The notes under the pieces were generated by a model. That model saw nothing but the letters and a program-made list of their open reading frames with translations, was not told the origin of the DNA and did not search any database. A DNA stretch of 64,000 nt from Vogesella indigofera (GTDB lineage Bacteria > Pseudomonadota > Gammaproteobacteria > Burkholderiales > Chromobacteriaceae): contig NZ_RBID01000019.1 of NCBI RefSeq assembly GCF_003633895.1, forward strand, positions 62,001 to 126,000. The letters are read 5' to 3'. Shown piece after piece: positions 8,496 through 17,657 of the stretch. Both the position numbers and the translations under genes were made by a program. Positions within the stretch are counted from its first letter, which is position 1. The number at the start of each line of letters is the position of its first letter.

Positions 8496-9938
8496 TTAGC
8501 GTCCGCCGGCCGCGGTGCTGCCGGTGGCGGGGGCGCTGTCGGCGAGGCGGTCGAACAGCGCCAGCAGCGCATCGCTGTGCCGCTCCAGCTCGCGCATGTC
8601 GGCGACGATGCGCGCCTCCTCCAGCGCGCCGCCGGTGGCCGCGGCGCTGATGGCACTGCTGCCGTGGCGGCGGATCTGTTCCGCCAGCCGCTGCAGCTCG
8701 GCCTGCTGCGTGCCGCTGTCCAGCGCGCCCAGGTCGAGGCCGTCGTGGTGCTCGCCCAGCGGCTTGCCTTCCTCCAGCGCGTTGTAGGCCTGCTGCTTGT
8801 ACATCACGTGGCCGATCTTCTGCAGCGACAGGTGCGACTTGTTGCGCACGCTGAGCACCTGCGCCAGCACCTGGTCGGACTGGCCGGCGAGGCTGGCGAA
8901 GCGCTGGCGGAACGATTCCACCGATTCCTTGACGTGGCCGGCGACACTGCCGGCCTCGCCGGCGCGCGCCTGCATGTGGCCGATGCGGCTGGAGAGGGTG
9001 GCGAGGATGTGCTGCACGCGGTTGGCGGTGTCCTTGCTGCGCTCGGCCAGCTTGCGCACCTCGTCGGCGACCACGGCAAAGCCGCGCCCGGTCTCGCCGG
9101 CGCGCGCCGCCTCGATCGCCGCATTCAACGCCAGCAGGTTGGTCTGGTCGGCGATGTCGGAGATCGCCGCCAGCGAGCTTTCGATGCCCTGCCATTCGCC
9201 GGCCAGCGCGCTGCTGGCCTCGTTCATGCTGCCGACGCTGCCGACGATGGTGTCCAGCTGGGTGGACAGCTGCTCGGCGCTGTGCAGGCTGTCGCGCGCG
9301 CCGCTGGCGGTGTCGCGGGTGATGCGGCCAACGTCGGCCATCGCCGCGCTGATGGCGCCGAGATCCTGCTGGCTGCTGGCGAGGTTGCTGCGCAGGTGCG
9401 GGTTGCTCAGCGCTGCCAGCTGCGACGACAGCCGGTTGCGGCGCACGAAGCTGTCGTTGTCCTGCATCGCCTGGATGGCGGTGTCCATCGCCTGCAGCGA
9501 GCTGGCCAGCACCCCGGGCAGGCCCTTGCTCAGCGGGCGGCGGCTGTAGTCGCCGGCGCTGACGCGGGCAAAGCAGGTGTTGACCTCCTTGAAGTAGGTC
9601 TCGATCTGGTCGAGGAAGTCGTTCAGCTCCCACGCCACCAGCCCGACCTCGCCCAGGTTGCGGGTGTCGGTGGCGCGGTGGTGCAGCTCGCCCTTGCAGG
9701 CGAGGCCCAGCTGCAGGTGCAGGGTGTCCAGCAGGCGGAAGATGCGGCCGCTGCTATGCCACAGGTACAGCGCCAGCGCGCTACCGCCGACGACCAGCAG
9801 CGCGCCCAGCGCCAGGCGCAGCGTATCGTCGAGGAAGAAGCTGCCGGCCACGTAGGCCAGGGTCAGCAGGTTGGAGGCGAGCAGCCAGTAGCCCATCTGC
9901 GTGCGCAGCAGTGGCGGCCATTTGCGGCGTTGTTTCAT
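8496..9938 (-). CDS. Methyl-accepting chemotaxis protein without its own sensor domain
   Basis: This is a 480-residue membrane chemoreceptor. Two closely spaced membrane segments near the N-terminus ([20 protein letters not shown] and [20 protein letters not shown]) leave almost no periplasmic part, followed by a HAMP-like region and the signalling hairpin ([37 protein letters not shown]). The C-terminus ([14 protein letters not shown] onward) resembles a CZB domain, but the conserved zinc-ligand cysteine appears replaced. The start ATG overlaps the stop of the upstream PAS gene (ATGA), so the two are translationally coupled. Together they look like a split aerotaxis receptor, with this protein as the signalling half. 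Confidence 0.88.
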   Translation of the reverse strand: MKQRRKWPPLLRTQMGYWLLASNLLTLAYVAGSFFLDDTLRLALGALLVVGGSALALYLWHSSGRIFRLLDTLHLQLGLACKGELHHRATDTRNLGEVGLVAWELNDFLDQIETYFKEVNTCFARVSAGDYSRRPLSKGLPGVLASSLQAMDTAIQAMQDNDSFVRRNRLSSQLAALSNPHLRSNLASSQQDLGAISAAMADVGRITRDTASGARDSLHSAEQLSTQLDTIVGSVGSMNEASSALAGEWQGIESSLAAISDIADQTNLLALNAAIEAARAGETGRGFAVVADEVRKLAERSKDTANRVQHILATLSSRIGHMQARAGEAGSVAGHVKESVESFRQRFASLAGQSDQVLAQVLSVRNKSHLSLQKIGHVMYKQQAYNALEEGKPLGEHHDGLDLGALDSGTQQAELQRLAEQIRRHGSSAISAAATGGALEEARIVADMRELERHSDALLALFDRLADSAPATGSTAAGGR

Positions 9939-10477
9939 GTCGCGGCTCCCGGTTGTTCCAGCGCCAGCACGAACTGCTGGTAGCTGACTTGTTTGGCGGC
10001 CAGTTGCGCCAGCAGCCACTGCATCGACGCGTCCGGCGCCGCCGCCTTGCCGGCCTGTGCCTCGATCGCGCACATCTGCTGGTACAGCGGGGTGACCGCG
10101 GCGATGCCGGCGCGCGTCGGCTGGCGCCGTACCGAGTAGTAGCCGGCCAGTGTGCGCTGCGCGGTGTAGTCGGGGGTGATGTTGGCGAACACCCAGTAGT
10201 AGTCGCCCTGCGCGGTGTAGTTTTTCACCAGGCCGAAGAATTCCTGCCCCGCCTGCAGCGTCTGCCACAGCAGGCGGTACACGCCGCGGGGCATGTCGGG
10301 GTGGCGGATCAGGTTGTGCGGCTTGCCCAGCAGCTCGTGCTCGGCATAGCCGGCGATGCGCATGAAGGTGCGGTTGGCGTAGCTGATGTGGCCGGAAGGA
10401 TCGGTCTTGGTGATGATCAGATCGTCGGGGGCCAGCTGGATTTCTCGTCCACCGGATAGGCGGGAGGATGGGCTCAT
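9935..10477 (-). CDS. Aer-like PAS sensor protein (soluble half of a split aerotaxis receptor)
   Basis: This 180-residue soluble protein carries one PAS domain of the Aer type: [19 protein letters not shown], then [19 protein letters not shown] and [18 protein letters not shown]. In Aer this PAS binds FAD and reports redox or energy state. Here it ends after a helical tail of about 60 residues with no membrane or signalling part, and its stop overlaps the start of the chemoreceptor gene downstream. Campylobacter CetB/CetA is a known two-protein version of the same idea. ATG 10477 was chosen because it gives the compact PAS protein and has GAGGCG upstream; FAD binding is inferred. Confidence 0.83.
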   Translation of the reverse strand: MSPSSRLSGGREIQLAPDDLIITKTDPSGHISYANRTFMRIAGYAEHELLGKPHNLIRHPDMPRGVYRLLWQTLQAGQEFFGLVKNYTAQGDYYWVFANITPDYTAQRTLAGYYSVRRQPTRAGIAAVTPLYQQMCAIEAQAGKAAAPDASMQWLLAQLAAKQVSYQQFVLALEQPGAAT

Positions 10478-10732
10478 GGTGCGCCTCTTGCAAAATGGGT
10501 CGGCGCCACTATACGGCGCCACCGCTCGTGGCAAGTGGCCAGCGGGCAAGCGCTTGTCCTGCGTCAACCTTGCCGCTTGTTTGCTTGGCATAGTTGCAAC
10601 AGTTTGTTGCTGATTATGACAATATCGTTATAAATCAAGGCCATGCCGCGGCAAGAACAGCCTTTTCGGCATTTGCCCCTTGTGCCGCCGCGATGCGAAA
10701 GGCATTGTTGGCAGCCCAACCGGTAGACCGCC

Positions 10733-11605
10733 ATGAACCTGACTTCGCACCAGCTGAAACTGCTCGCCGCCTTCCTTGCCCTGTACCTGATCTGGGGTTC
10801 CACCTACTTTGCCATCCACATCGCCGTGACGTCGTGGCCGCCGTTCCTGATGGCCGGGGTGCGCTTCGTGCTGGCCGGCACGCTGATGTACTGCTTCCTG
10901 CGCTGGCGCGGTGCGGCCAATCCCACGCTGGCGGAGCTGAAGGGCGCCACCCTGCTCGGCATCCTGATGCCGGCCATCGGCAACGGCTTCGTGACGCTGG
11001 CGCAGAAAGAGGTGTCCTCCGGCGTGGCGGCGCTGGTGGTGGCCACCGTGCCGCTGTTCGCCATCCTGTTCGCGCGCCTGTTCGGCCACCGCCCGCGCAA
11101 GATGGAGCTGGCCGGCGTGCTGCTGGGCATTGTCGGCATCGTGGTGCTGAACATGGGCAGCAACCTGCAGGCGTCGCCGGCCGGCGCCGCCGCGCTGCTG
11201 TTCGCCTCGGCCGGCTGGGCGCTGGGCTCGGCGTGGAGCAAGCATCTGACCCAGCCCAAGGGGCTGATGTCCAGCGCGATGATGATGCTCACCGGCGGCA
11301 TCGCGCTGCTGCTGGGCAGTTTCGCCAGCGGCGAGCAGCTGCTGGCGCTGCCGCCGCTGTCCGGCTGGCTGGCGATGCTGTACCTGGCCGTTTTCGGCTC
11401 GCTGATCGCCTACACCGCCTACATGTTCCTGCTGCAGCACGTCAGCGCCGCGGCCGCCACCAGCTATGCCTACGTCAATCCGGTGATTGCGGTGTTGCTG
11501 GGGGTCGGCCTGCTGGGCGAACACATCGGCCCCGCCGAGCTGCTGTCGATGACCATCATCCTGGCCGGCGTGGGGCTGATCGGCTGGAAGAAGTCGCCGC
11601 GTTAG
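10733..11605 (+). CDS. yedA: DMT-superfamily permease, YedA/EamA type
   Basis: This 290-residue integral membrane protein has ten predicted helices arranged as two EamA repeats. The opening ALYLIWGSTYFAIHIAVTSWPPFLMAG is characteristic of YedA-like exporters, and the second repeat ends with YAYVNPVIAVLLGVGLLGE. Such proteins export amino acids or metabolites; the substrate is unknown. It is transcribed divergently from the PAS-chemoreceptor pair, with a 255-bp gap between them containing an AT-rich stretch suitable for promoters (about 10590-10640). It is followed by its own terminator. Confidence 0.85.
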   Translation: MNLTSHQLKLLAAFLALYLIWGSTYFAIHIAVTSWPPFLMAGVRFVLAGTLMYCFLRWRGAANPTLAELKGATLLGILMPAIGNGFVTLAQKEVSSGVAALVVATVPLFAILFARLFGHRPRKMELAGVLLGIVGIVVLNMGSNLQASPAGAAALLFASAGWALGSAWSKHLTQPKGLMSSAMMMLTGGIALLLGSFASGEQLLALPPLSGWLAMLYLAVFGSLIAYTAYMFLLQHVSAAAATSYAYVNPVIAVLLGVGLLGEHIGPAELLSMTIILAGVGLIGWKKSPR

Positions 11606-11656
11606 CCGGCGTTTCCGGATGCGCTGCGCTTATCCGGGCTAGCTGCCGCCACATCG

Positions 11657-11680
11657 AACCGCCCGCGAGGGCGGTTTTTT
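11657..11680 (+). terminator. Rho-independent terminator after the YedA-like gene
   Basis: The stem AACCGCCC / GGGCGGTT with loop GCGA is followed by a T run. Confidence 0.92.
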
Positions 11681-12101
11681 CTTGTGTGCTGTGATTAAGC
11701 ACGCAGCTTGTGCTTGAGCGTCGCGATGCCCAACGTTTACCGCGTGGTCTTGCTGTGGTCGTCCCGGTGTGGAATCCGCGCCGCGGATACCACATCCGAT
11801 GCGGCCAACCTTGGCCGCAGCCCCCTGCTGTCACTGTGTTGCGTTTTTGATACCTTGTTAATACCAGTTGCGTCATCGCGCCGACACCCCGCAACGCCAA
11901 TGCTGGCGCGGCCCGGCGTTTTTCGATGCGAATTCACGCCACGAATGCTGCATTGCAGCGTTGGTATTTCGATTAACTGGTCTACAACTGGTATTGACGT
12001 GGTTGGGTAGTGGTATTAATTTTGCGGTAACTGAGCGGCTGGGACGGCAGGCGGCCAACACGTAAACTGATGCCTTTCCAAGACCACTTGAGGATTTCGC
12101 C
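11681..12101. other. Intergenic region upstream of nagR
   Basis: About 420 bp without a credible gene. It holds an overlapping palindromic copy of the dispersed motif (11800-11819) and, in its second half, an AT-richer stretch with repeated TGGTATT half-sites that probably contains the nag operon promoter and operators. The short open frame 11708-12010 has no recognisable protein character. Confidence 0.7.
11860..12020 (+). promoter_or_regulatory. Candidate NagR operator half-sites
   Basis: AATACCAGTT at 11860-11869 is the exact reverse complement of AACTGGTATT at 11986-11995. Related half-sites occur at 11962-11968 (TGGTATT), 11975-11981 (AACTGGT) and 12011-12020 (TGGTATTAAT). GntR/HutC-type amino-sugar repressors are known to bind palindromes with TGGT...ACCA half-sites. 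The cluster lies 80-240 bp upstream of nagR, which suggests autoregulation, possibly with looping. This is inferred from spacing and similarity only. Confidence 0.5.
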
Positions 12102-12836
12102 ATGGATGAACGCTGGCAGGCACTGAAACCAGACGAGGCGCAGAGCACGCCGCTGTACCTGCAGTTCGCCCGCAAGCTGGCCGACGCCATCAACGCCGGC
12201 TGGTGGCAGGCAGACGAGGCGCTGCCGTCGGAACGTACCTTCTCCGACGAGCTGGCGATCTCGCGCGTCACCGCCCGCAAGGCGCTGGACGTGCTGCTGG
12301 AGCAGGGGCTGATCCGCCGCCGCCAGGGCTCCGGCACCTTCATCACCCCGCGGCTGGAGCAGCCGCTGTCGCGACTGACCGGCTTTACCGAGATGCTGCG
12401 CATGAAGGGCTTCGAGCCGTCGTCGCTGTGGCTGGAGCGCAGTGTCGGCGCCCCGACACACGACGAGGTGATCAAGCTGGGCCTGTCGCCGACCGCGCAG
12501 GTGGTGCGGCTGAAACGGCAGCGGCTGGCGGACGGCGTGGTGATGGCGATCGAGCAGACCACGCTGCCGCTGGCCTACCTGCCCGATCCGCAGGCGGTGG
12601 GCAGTTCGCTGTACGCGCACCTCGACGGGCTGGGGCATTCGGTGGTCCGCGCGCTGCAGCACATCCGCGCGGTGAATGCCGGCGCCGAGATTGCCGCCGT
12701 CGCCGGCATCAAGCCCGGCGAGGCGATGTTGCTGATGACCCGTATCGGTTATACCGCCGACAACGTGGCCATCGAGCTGACCGACACCTGGTGTCGCAAC
12801 GATTACTACGACTTTGTCGCTGAGCTGAGACGATGA
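12102..12836 (+). CDS. nagR: GntR/HutC-family repressor of amino-sugar use
   Basis: The 244-residue regulator has an N-terminal winged helix (LPSERTFSDELAISRVTARKAL, RRRQGSGTFI) and a UTRA effector domain (about residues 90-240, GFTEMLRMKGFEPSS onward). Position as first gene of a GlcNAc operon and the HutC subtype point to a NagR/DasR-like repressor that would respond to an amino-sugar phosphate. Its stop overlaps the nagA start (ATGA), so the two are coupled. Gene name is by analogy. Confidence 0.85.
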   Translation: MDERWQALKPDEAQSTPLYLQFARKLADAINAGWWQADEALPSERTFSDELAISRVTARKALDVLLEQGLIRRRQGSGTFITPRLEQPLSRLTGFTEMLRMKGFEPSSLWLERSVGAPTHDEVIKLGLSPTAQVVRLKRQRLADGVVMAIEQTTLPLAYLPDPQAVGSSLYAHLDGLGHSVVRALQHIRAVNAGAEIAAVAGIKPGEAMLLMTRIGYTADNVAIELTDTWCRNDYYDFVAELRR

Positions 12837-13951
12837 CTACACGGGTACTGCAGGGACGGATGCTGACTACCGCCGGCTGGCTGGATGGCGAGCTGCATCT
12901 GGATGACAACGGCCGCATCGCCGCCATCGACGGCCGCCTGGCCGGTGCCGGCGAGCCGGCGCGCTACCTGCTGCCCGGCTTCATCGACCTGCACGTCCAC
13001 GGCGGCGGCGGGGTGGACATCATGCAGGGCGGCAGTGCCGTCAGCCACGTTGGCCGCACCCACGCCCGCTTCGGCACCACTTCGCTGCTGGCCACCACCA
13101 TGACCGCGCCGCGCGCCGAGCTGGAACGGGTGCTGGCGGCGCTGGGACAGCACAGCACCGTGCGCGCCACCGGCAGCGCCCGCGTGCTGGGCGTGCACCT
13201 GGAAGGCCCCTACATCAACCCCGGCAAGCTGGGCGCGCAGCCGGACGACGCGGTGGCGGCGGTGATGGCGGAGATCGACTACTACCGGTCGCTGGCGCCG
13301 CTGAAGGTGCTGACGCTGGCACCGGAAATCGCCGGCCACCACGAGGTGATCCGCCGCCTGAGCGCAGACGGCATCCGCGTGCAGATCGGCCACAGCCTGG
13401 GGAGTTACGAAGACGGCGTGGCCGCGCTGCAACAGGGCGCCAGCGGCTTCACCCACCTGTTCAACGCCATGACCGGGCTGCACCACCGCGCGCCGGGCAT
13501 GGTCGGCGCCGCGCTGGCGCACGCCGAATACGCCGAGCTGATCCCCGACCTGCTGCACGTGCACCCCGGCGCGATGCACGCTGCGCTGCGCGCGATCCCG
13601 CGGCTGTACTGCGTGACCGATTCCACCGCCGCCGCCGGCATGCCGGACGGCGAATACCAGCTCGGCTCCCACACCGTGACCAAGTGCATGGGTGGCGTGC
13701 GCCTCGCCGACGGCACCCTGGCCGGCAGCACCCTGACCATGGATCAGGCACTGCGCAACCTGGTGCAGATCGGCCTGCCGCTGGCGCAGGCCAGTAACCG
13801 GCTGTCGCTGTACCCGGCCGACTACCTGGGCGTGACCGATCGCGGCCGGCTGGAAGCCGGCGCCTGGGCCGACATCGTGGTGATGGACCCGCAACTGGCG
13901 GTGCAACAAGTTTTCGTAGAAGGAGAGTGCCTTGAGCTCGCTAATGCTTGA
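12833..13951 (+). CDS. nagA: N-acetylglucosamine-6-phosphate deacetylase
   Basis: This 372-residue amidohydrolase removes acetate from GlcNAc-6-phosphate to give glucosamine-6-phosphate. Visible motifs are PGFIDLHVHGGGG (metal site), VHLEGPYINP, QIGHSLG, FTHLFNAMTGLHHR, and VTDSTAAAGMPDG, where the catalytic Asp is expected. It overlaps nagR upstream by the ATGA and the next gene by 20 bp, a tight operon. A motif copy with a C in first position (CGTTGGCCGCA) lies at about 13048-13058. Confidence 0.95.
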   Translation: MTTRVLQGRMLTTAGWLDGELHLDDNGRIAAIDGRLAGAGEPARYLLPGFIDLHVHGGGGVDIMQGGSAVSHVGRTHARFGTTSLLATTMTAPRAELERVLAALGQHSTVRATGSARVLGVHLEGPYINPGKLGAQPDDAVAAVMAEIDYYRSLAPLKVLTLAPEIAGHHEVIRRLSADGIRVQIGHSLGSYEDGVAALQQGASGFTHLFNAMTGLHHRAPGMVGAALAHAEYAELIPDLLHVHPGAMHAALRAIPRLYCVTDSTAAAGMPDGEYQLGSHTVTKCMGGVRLADGTLAGSTLTMDQALRNLVQIGLPLAQASNRLSLYPADYLGVTDRGRLEAGAWADIVVMDPQLAVQQVFVEGECLELANA

Positions 13952-14954
13952 AGAAGCCCTGTTTGCCGCCGAAGCGGTCGCCGCCCAACACATGTACGCC
14001 GACGAGGGGCTGGCGGTACTGGCACGGGAGCTGGCCAAGGCGCCGCCGCAGCTGGCGCTGACCGTGGCGCGCGGCAGTTCCGACCATGCGGCCAACTATT
14101 TCGCCTACCTAGCGATGCAGCGCACCGGCACCCCGGTGGTGTCGCTGCCGATGTCGCTGCTCACCCTGCACCACGCGCCGCTGCAGGTGAAAAACCAGCT
14201 GGCGGTGGCGCTGTCGCAGTCCGGTCGCAGCCCGGACCTGGTCGACACCATGAGCGCGCTGTCCGCCGCCGGCGCCCGCACCGTGGCACTGGTCAACCAG
14301 CCGGATTCGCCGCTGGCCGCCGCCTGCGAGTGGTCGCTGCCGCTGTGCGCCGGCACCGAGAAAAGCGTCGCCGCCACCAAGAGCTATATCGCCTCGCTGT
14401 CCGCCGTCGCCCGGCTGGTGGCGCACTGGCAGCAGGACGAAGCGCTGTTGGCGGCGCTGGCCGAGTTGCCGGACGCGCTGCAGCAGGCAACGCGCCAGGA
14501 CTGGTCGCCGGCGATCGAGGTGCTGCAGCGCGCCGAGCGCATCATGGTGGTGGGCCGCGGCCTCGGCTTTGCCGTGGCGCTGGAATCGGCGCTGAAATTC
14601 AAGGAAACCTGCGCCATCCAGGCGGAGGCCTTCTCCGGCGCCGAGATCAAGCACGGCCCGATGGCGCTGATCGACACCGGCTACCCGCTGCTGGTGTACG
14701 CGCCGCGCGGCCCGGAACAGGCCGGCCTGATCGTGCTGGCCGATGAGATGCGCGGCCGTGGCGCCCGCGTGCTGCTGGCGGCGCCGGCGGATGTCGCCAG
14801 CCGCGACCTGACGCTGGCGGTGGCGGGCGACACGGCGCTGGACCCGCTGCTGGCGATCCAGAGCTTCTACCTGATGGCGGCGCGCCTGTCCGAAGCGCGC
14901 GGGCTGAACCCGGATGAGCCGCGGCATCTGAACAAGGTGACCTGCACGCTCTAA
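13932..14954 (+). CDS. SIS-domain glucosamine-6-phosphate deaminase (NagB-II type)
   Basis: The 340-residue protein has two SIS domains like the isomerase half of GlmS but lacks the glutaminase domain (ARGSSDHAANYFAYLA, SQSGRSPDLVD, AGTEKSVAATKSYIA, ESALKFKETC, AEIKHGPMALI). Proteins of this kind replace the unrelated NagB deaminase in several proteobacterial nag operons and convert glucosamine-6-phosphate to fructose-6-phosphate and ammonia. TTG 13932 is preferred as start because AGGAG sits 6 bp upstream; ATG 13944 is too far from it. No classical nagB is seen in the window, consistent with this role. Confidence 0.87.
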   Translation: MSSLMLEEALFAAEAVAAQHMYADEGLAVLARELAKAPPQLALTVARGSSDHAANYFAYLAMQRTGTPVVSLPMSLLTLHHAPLQVKNQLAVALSQSGRSPDLVDTMSALSAAGARTVALVNQPDSPLAAACEWSLPLCAGTEKSVAATKSYIASLSAVARLVAHWQQDEALLAALAELPDALQQATRQDWSPAIEVLQRAERIMVVGRGLGFAVALESALKFKETCAIQAEAFSGAEIKHGPMALIDTGYPLLVYAPRGPEQAGLIVLADEMRGRGARVLLAAPADVASRDLTLAVAGDTALDPLLAIQSFYLMAARLSEARGLNPDEPRHLNKVTCTL

Positions 14955-15073
14955 AGCGTCGCTGCCGGCGGCACCACGCCGCCACAATCCTCACAAGAAC
15001 AACACACACAAGCACGACTGCGCGTACGGCTGGGGAAAGCCGCACCCGCAACACCAGAAAACGGAGGCATCCC

Positions 15074-17578
15074 ATGTCCGCAACCATCACGTTGGCCGCA
15101 CCGTTGAGCGGCCTTGCGCTCCCCCTGTCTGCCGTGCCGGACCCGGTGTTTGCCGGCGGCATGATGGGCGCCGGCCTCGCCATCGAGCCGCTGTCGACCA
15201 CGCTGCTGGCGCCGTGCGCCGGCGACATCATCCAGCTGTCCGCCACCGGCCACGCACTGACCCTGCGCGCGGCCAATGGCGCCGAGGTGCTGCTGCACAT
15301 CGGCATCGACACCGTGAAGCTGGGCGGTGCCGGCTTCACGCCGCTGGTGGCCACGGGCGCGCAGGTGGTCTGCGGCCAACCCTTGATCGAGTTTGACATC
15401 GACGCCATCGCCCGCCGCGCGCCGTCGCTGCTGACCGTGATCGTGGTCAGCAACAGCGACGCGATGACGCTGTCCGACTGTGCCAGCGGCCCGGTGCAGG
15501 CCGGTGCCGCCGGTCTGCTGACCATCCGCGCCAACGGGGTGGATCAGGCGTCCGCGCCGGCCGCCGCGCCGGCCTGCAGCGACAGCGCGCGGGTGGCGCA
15601 CGAGGGCGGCCTGCACGCGCGCCCCAGCGCCTTGCTGCAGGGCGTGGCGCGCCGTTTCGACGCGCAGCTGGACATCGAATTCAACGGCCAGCGCGCCAAC
15701 GCCCGCAGCGTTACCGCGCTGATGACGCTGGGCGTGGGTGAGGGCGATCGCGTCACCGTGCACGCCGGCGGCGCGCAGGCGGCGGAGGCGCTGGCGGCGA
15801 TGCTGGCGGCGCTTCAGACCGCCACCGCGGCCGGTCACGTGCCGGTGGCGGCTGCGGTCACGGCGCCGGCGGCCCGTAGCGACGGCAAGCTCGGCGGCGT
15901 CTGCGCCGCGCCGGGGATGGCGGTCGGCACCGTGGTGTTGCTGGCACAGCAGGAGCGGGTGCTCGACGAGCGCGGCCACGGCATTGAGCAGGAGCTGGCG
16001 GCACTGACGCGGGCGCTGGCCCAGGTGCAGCAGGCGGTGGCAGAGGACGTGGCGCAGGCCGAGGCGCGCGGTGCACACGCCGAGAGCGAGATTTTCGGCG
16101 CCCATCTGGCCCTGCTGGACGACCCGCAGCTGCAGCAGGCGGCGGAGGGTTTCGTGCGTGACGGCTGCAGCGCGGCGTTTGCCTACCGCCGCGCCATCCG
16201 GCAGCAGAGCGAGGTGCTGCTGGCGCTGGGCAATGCGCTGCTGGCCGAGCGCGTCGCCGATCTGAAGGATCTGGAGCGCCGCGTCATCAGCGCGCTGCTG
16301 GGCGAGGTGCCGGAGCTGGCCGAGCTGCCGCCGCAGGCGGTGGTGGTCGCCGACGACCTGACGCCGTCGCAACTGACGCGGCTGCCGCGCGAACGTCTCG
16401 CCGCGCTGGTGCTGGCCCGTGGCGGCGCCAGCAACCACGTCGCCATCCTCTGCCGCGCGCTGGCGATCCCGTCGCTGGTCGCCGCCGGCGACGCGGTGCT
16501 GGCACTGGCCGCCGGCAGCACGGTGTGGCTGGACGCCGGCGACGGCTGGCTCGACCCGGCGCTGACTGCGGCCAACCTTGCCGCCGCGCACCAGCAGATC
16601 GCAGGGCGCGAGGCGCGGCGCGACAGCCTGCGCCGGCACGCCGCCGCCCCGGCGCACACGCTGGACGGCGTGGCCATCGAGGTCGCCGCCAACATCGTCA
16701 ACGCGGCCGAGGCCGCGGCGGCGGTGCGCCACGGTGCCGACGGCGTCGGCCTGCTGCGCACCGAATTCCTGTTTGCCCACCGCAGCGACGCCCCGGACGA
16801 AGCCGAGCAGCGTGCCGCCTGCCAGGCGGTGCTGGACGCGCTGGACGGCCGCACGGCCATCATCCGTACCCTCGACGCCGGTGGTGACAAGGAGGTGCCC
16901 TACCTGCCGCTGCCGCCGGAAGACAACCCGGCGCTGGGCCTGCGCGGCATCCGCACCGGGCTGGCGATGCCGGCGGTGCTGGACAGCCAGCTGCGCGCGC
17001 TGTTGTCGCTCACACCGCTGTCGCGGCTGCGCATCCTGCTTCCGATGATTACCGACCTGTCCGAGCTGCAGCAGGTGCGTACCCGCATCGACGAGCTGGC
17101 GCGCGAGATGGGGCTGAGCGAGCGGCCGCAGCTGGGGGTGATGATCGAAGTGCCGTCCGCGGCGCTGCTGGCCGAGCAGCTGGCCGCCCACGCCGACTTC
17201 CTGTCCATCGGCACCAATGACCTGACGCAGTACACGCTGGCGATGGACCGCTGCAGCCCGGCGCTGGCGGCGCGGCTGGATCCGCTGCATCCGGCGGTGC
17301 TGCGCCTGATCGAGATGACGGTGCGCGGCGCGCGCCAGCACGGGCGTTGGGTCGGCGTCTGCGGCGCGATGGCGTCGGATCTGGCGGCGGTGCCGGTACT
17401 GCTGGGCCTGGGCGTCACCGAGCTGTCTGTCAGCCCGGCGCTGGTGCCGGAGGTGAAGGCCTGCGTCCGCCAGCTGCAGCTGGCGCAGTGCCGCGAACAG
17501 GCACAGGCGCTGCTGCAGCAAAGCTCGCCGCAGGCGGTGCGCGCGCTGTTGCAGCTGGCGGATACCGGCCAGCACTGA
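15074..17578 (+). CDS. Multidomain PTS protein EIIA(Glc)-HPr-enzyme I
   Basis: This 834-residue fusion carries three phosphotransfer steps of the sugar PTS in one soluble protein. Residues 1-155 are a Crr-like EIIA with His75 in LLHIGIDTVKLGG; residues about 165-255 are HPr with His181 in GLHARPSALL; the rest is enzyme I with the phosphohistidine His455 in GGASNHVAILCRALAIPS and the PEP-site motifs LLRTEFLF and SIGTNDLTQYTLAMDR. Phosphate would pass from PEP via EI and HPr to EIIA and then to the EIIB of NagE encoded next. ACGGAGGC precedes the ATG. Similar EIIA-HPr-EI fusions occur in other nag loci. Confidence 0.93.
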   Translation: MSATITLAAPLSGLALPLSAVPDPVFAGGMMGAGLAIEPLSTTLLAPCAGDIIQLSATGHALTLRAANGAEVLLHIGIDTVKLGGAGFTPLVATGAQVVCGQPLIEFDIDAIARRAPSLLTVIVVSNSDAMTLSDCASGPVQAGAAGLLTIRANGVDQASAPAAAPACSDSARVAHEGGLHARPSALLQGVARRFDAQLDIEFNGQRANARSVTALMTLGVGEGDRVTVHAGGAQAAEALAAMLAALQTATAAGHVPVAAAVTAPAARSDGKLGGVCAAPGMAVGTVVLLAQQERVLDERGHGIEQELAALTRALAQVQQAVAEDVAQAEARGAHAESEIFGAHLALLDDPQLQQAAEGFVRDGCSAAFAYRRAIRQQSEVLLALGNALLAERVADLKDLERRVISALLGEVPELAELPPQAVVVADDLTPSQLTRLPRERLAALVLARGGASNHVAILCRALAIPSLVAAGDAVLALAAGSTVWLDAGDGWLDPALTAANLAAAHQQIAGREARRDSLRRHAAAPAHTLDGVAIEVAANIVNAAEAAAAVRHGADGVGLLRTEFLFAHRSDAPDEAEQRAACQAVLDALDGRTAIIRTLDAGGDKEVPYLPLPPEDNPALGLRGIRTGLAMPAVLDSQLRALLSLTPLSRLRILLPMITDLSELQQVRTRIDELAREMGLSERPQLGVMIEVPSAALLAEQLAAHADFLSIGTNDLTQYTLAMDRCSPALAARLDPLHPAVLRLIEMTVRGARQHGRWVGVCGAMASDLAAVPVLLGLGVTELSVSPALVPEVKACVRQLQLAQCREQAQALLQQSSPQAVRALLQLADTGQH

Positions 17579-17657
17579 GGCGCACACGCAGAACACAACA
17601 CAGCGTGGCGGGCCTCGCCGCCACGACTGATTCATAAACGAGGCAGAGGAGAACACA

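Noticed and set aside
11708-12010. A 100-codon frame upstream of nagR
   Set aside because: No recognisable protein character, it covers the motif palindrome and the putative operators, and it lacks a ribosome-binding site.
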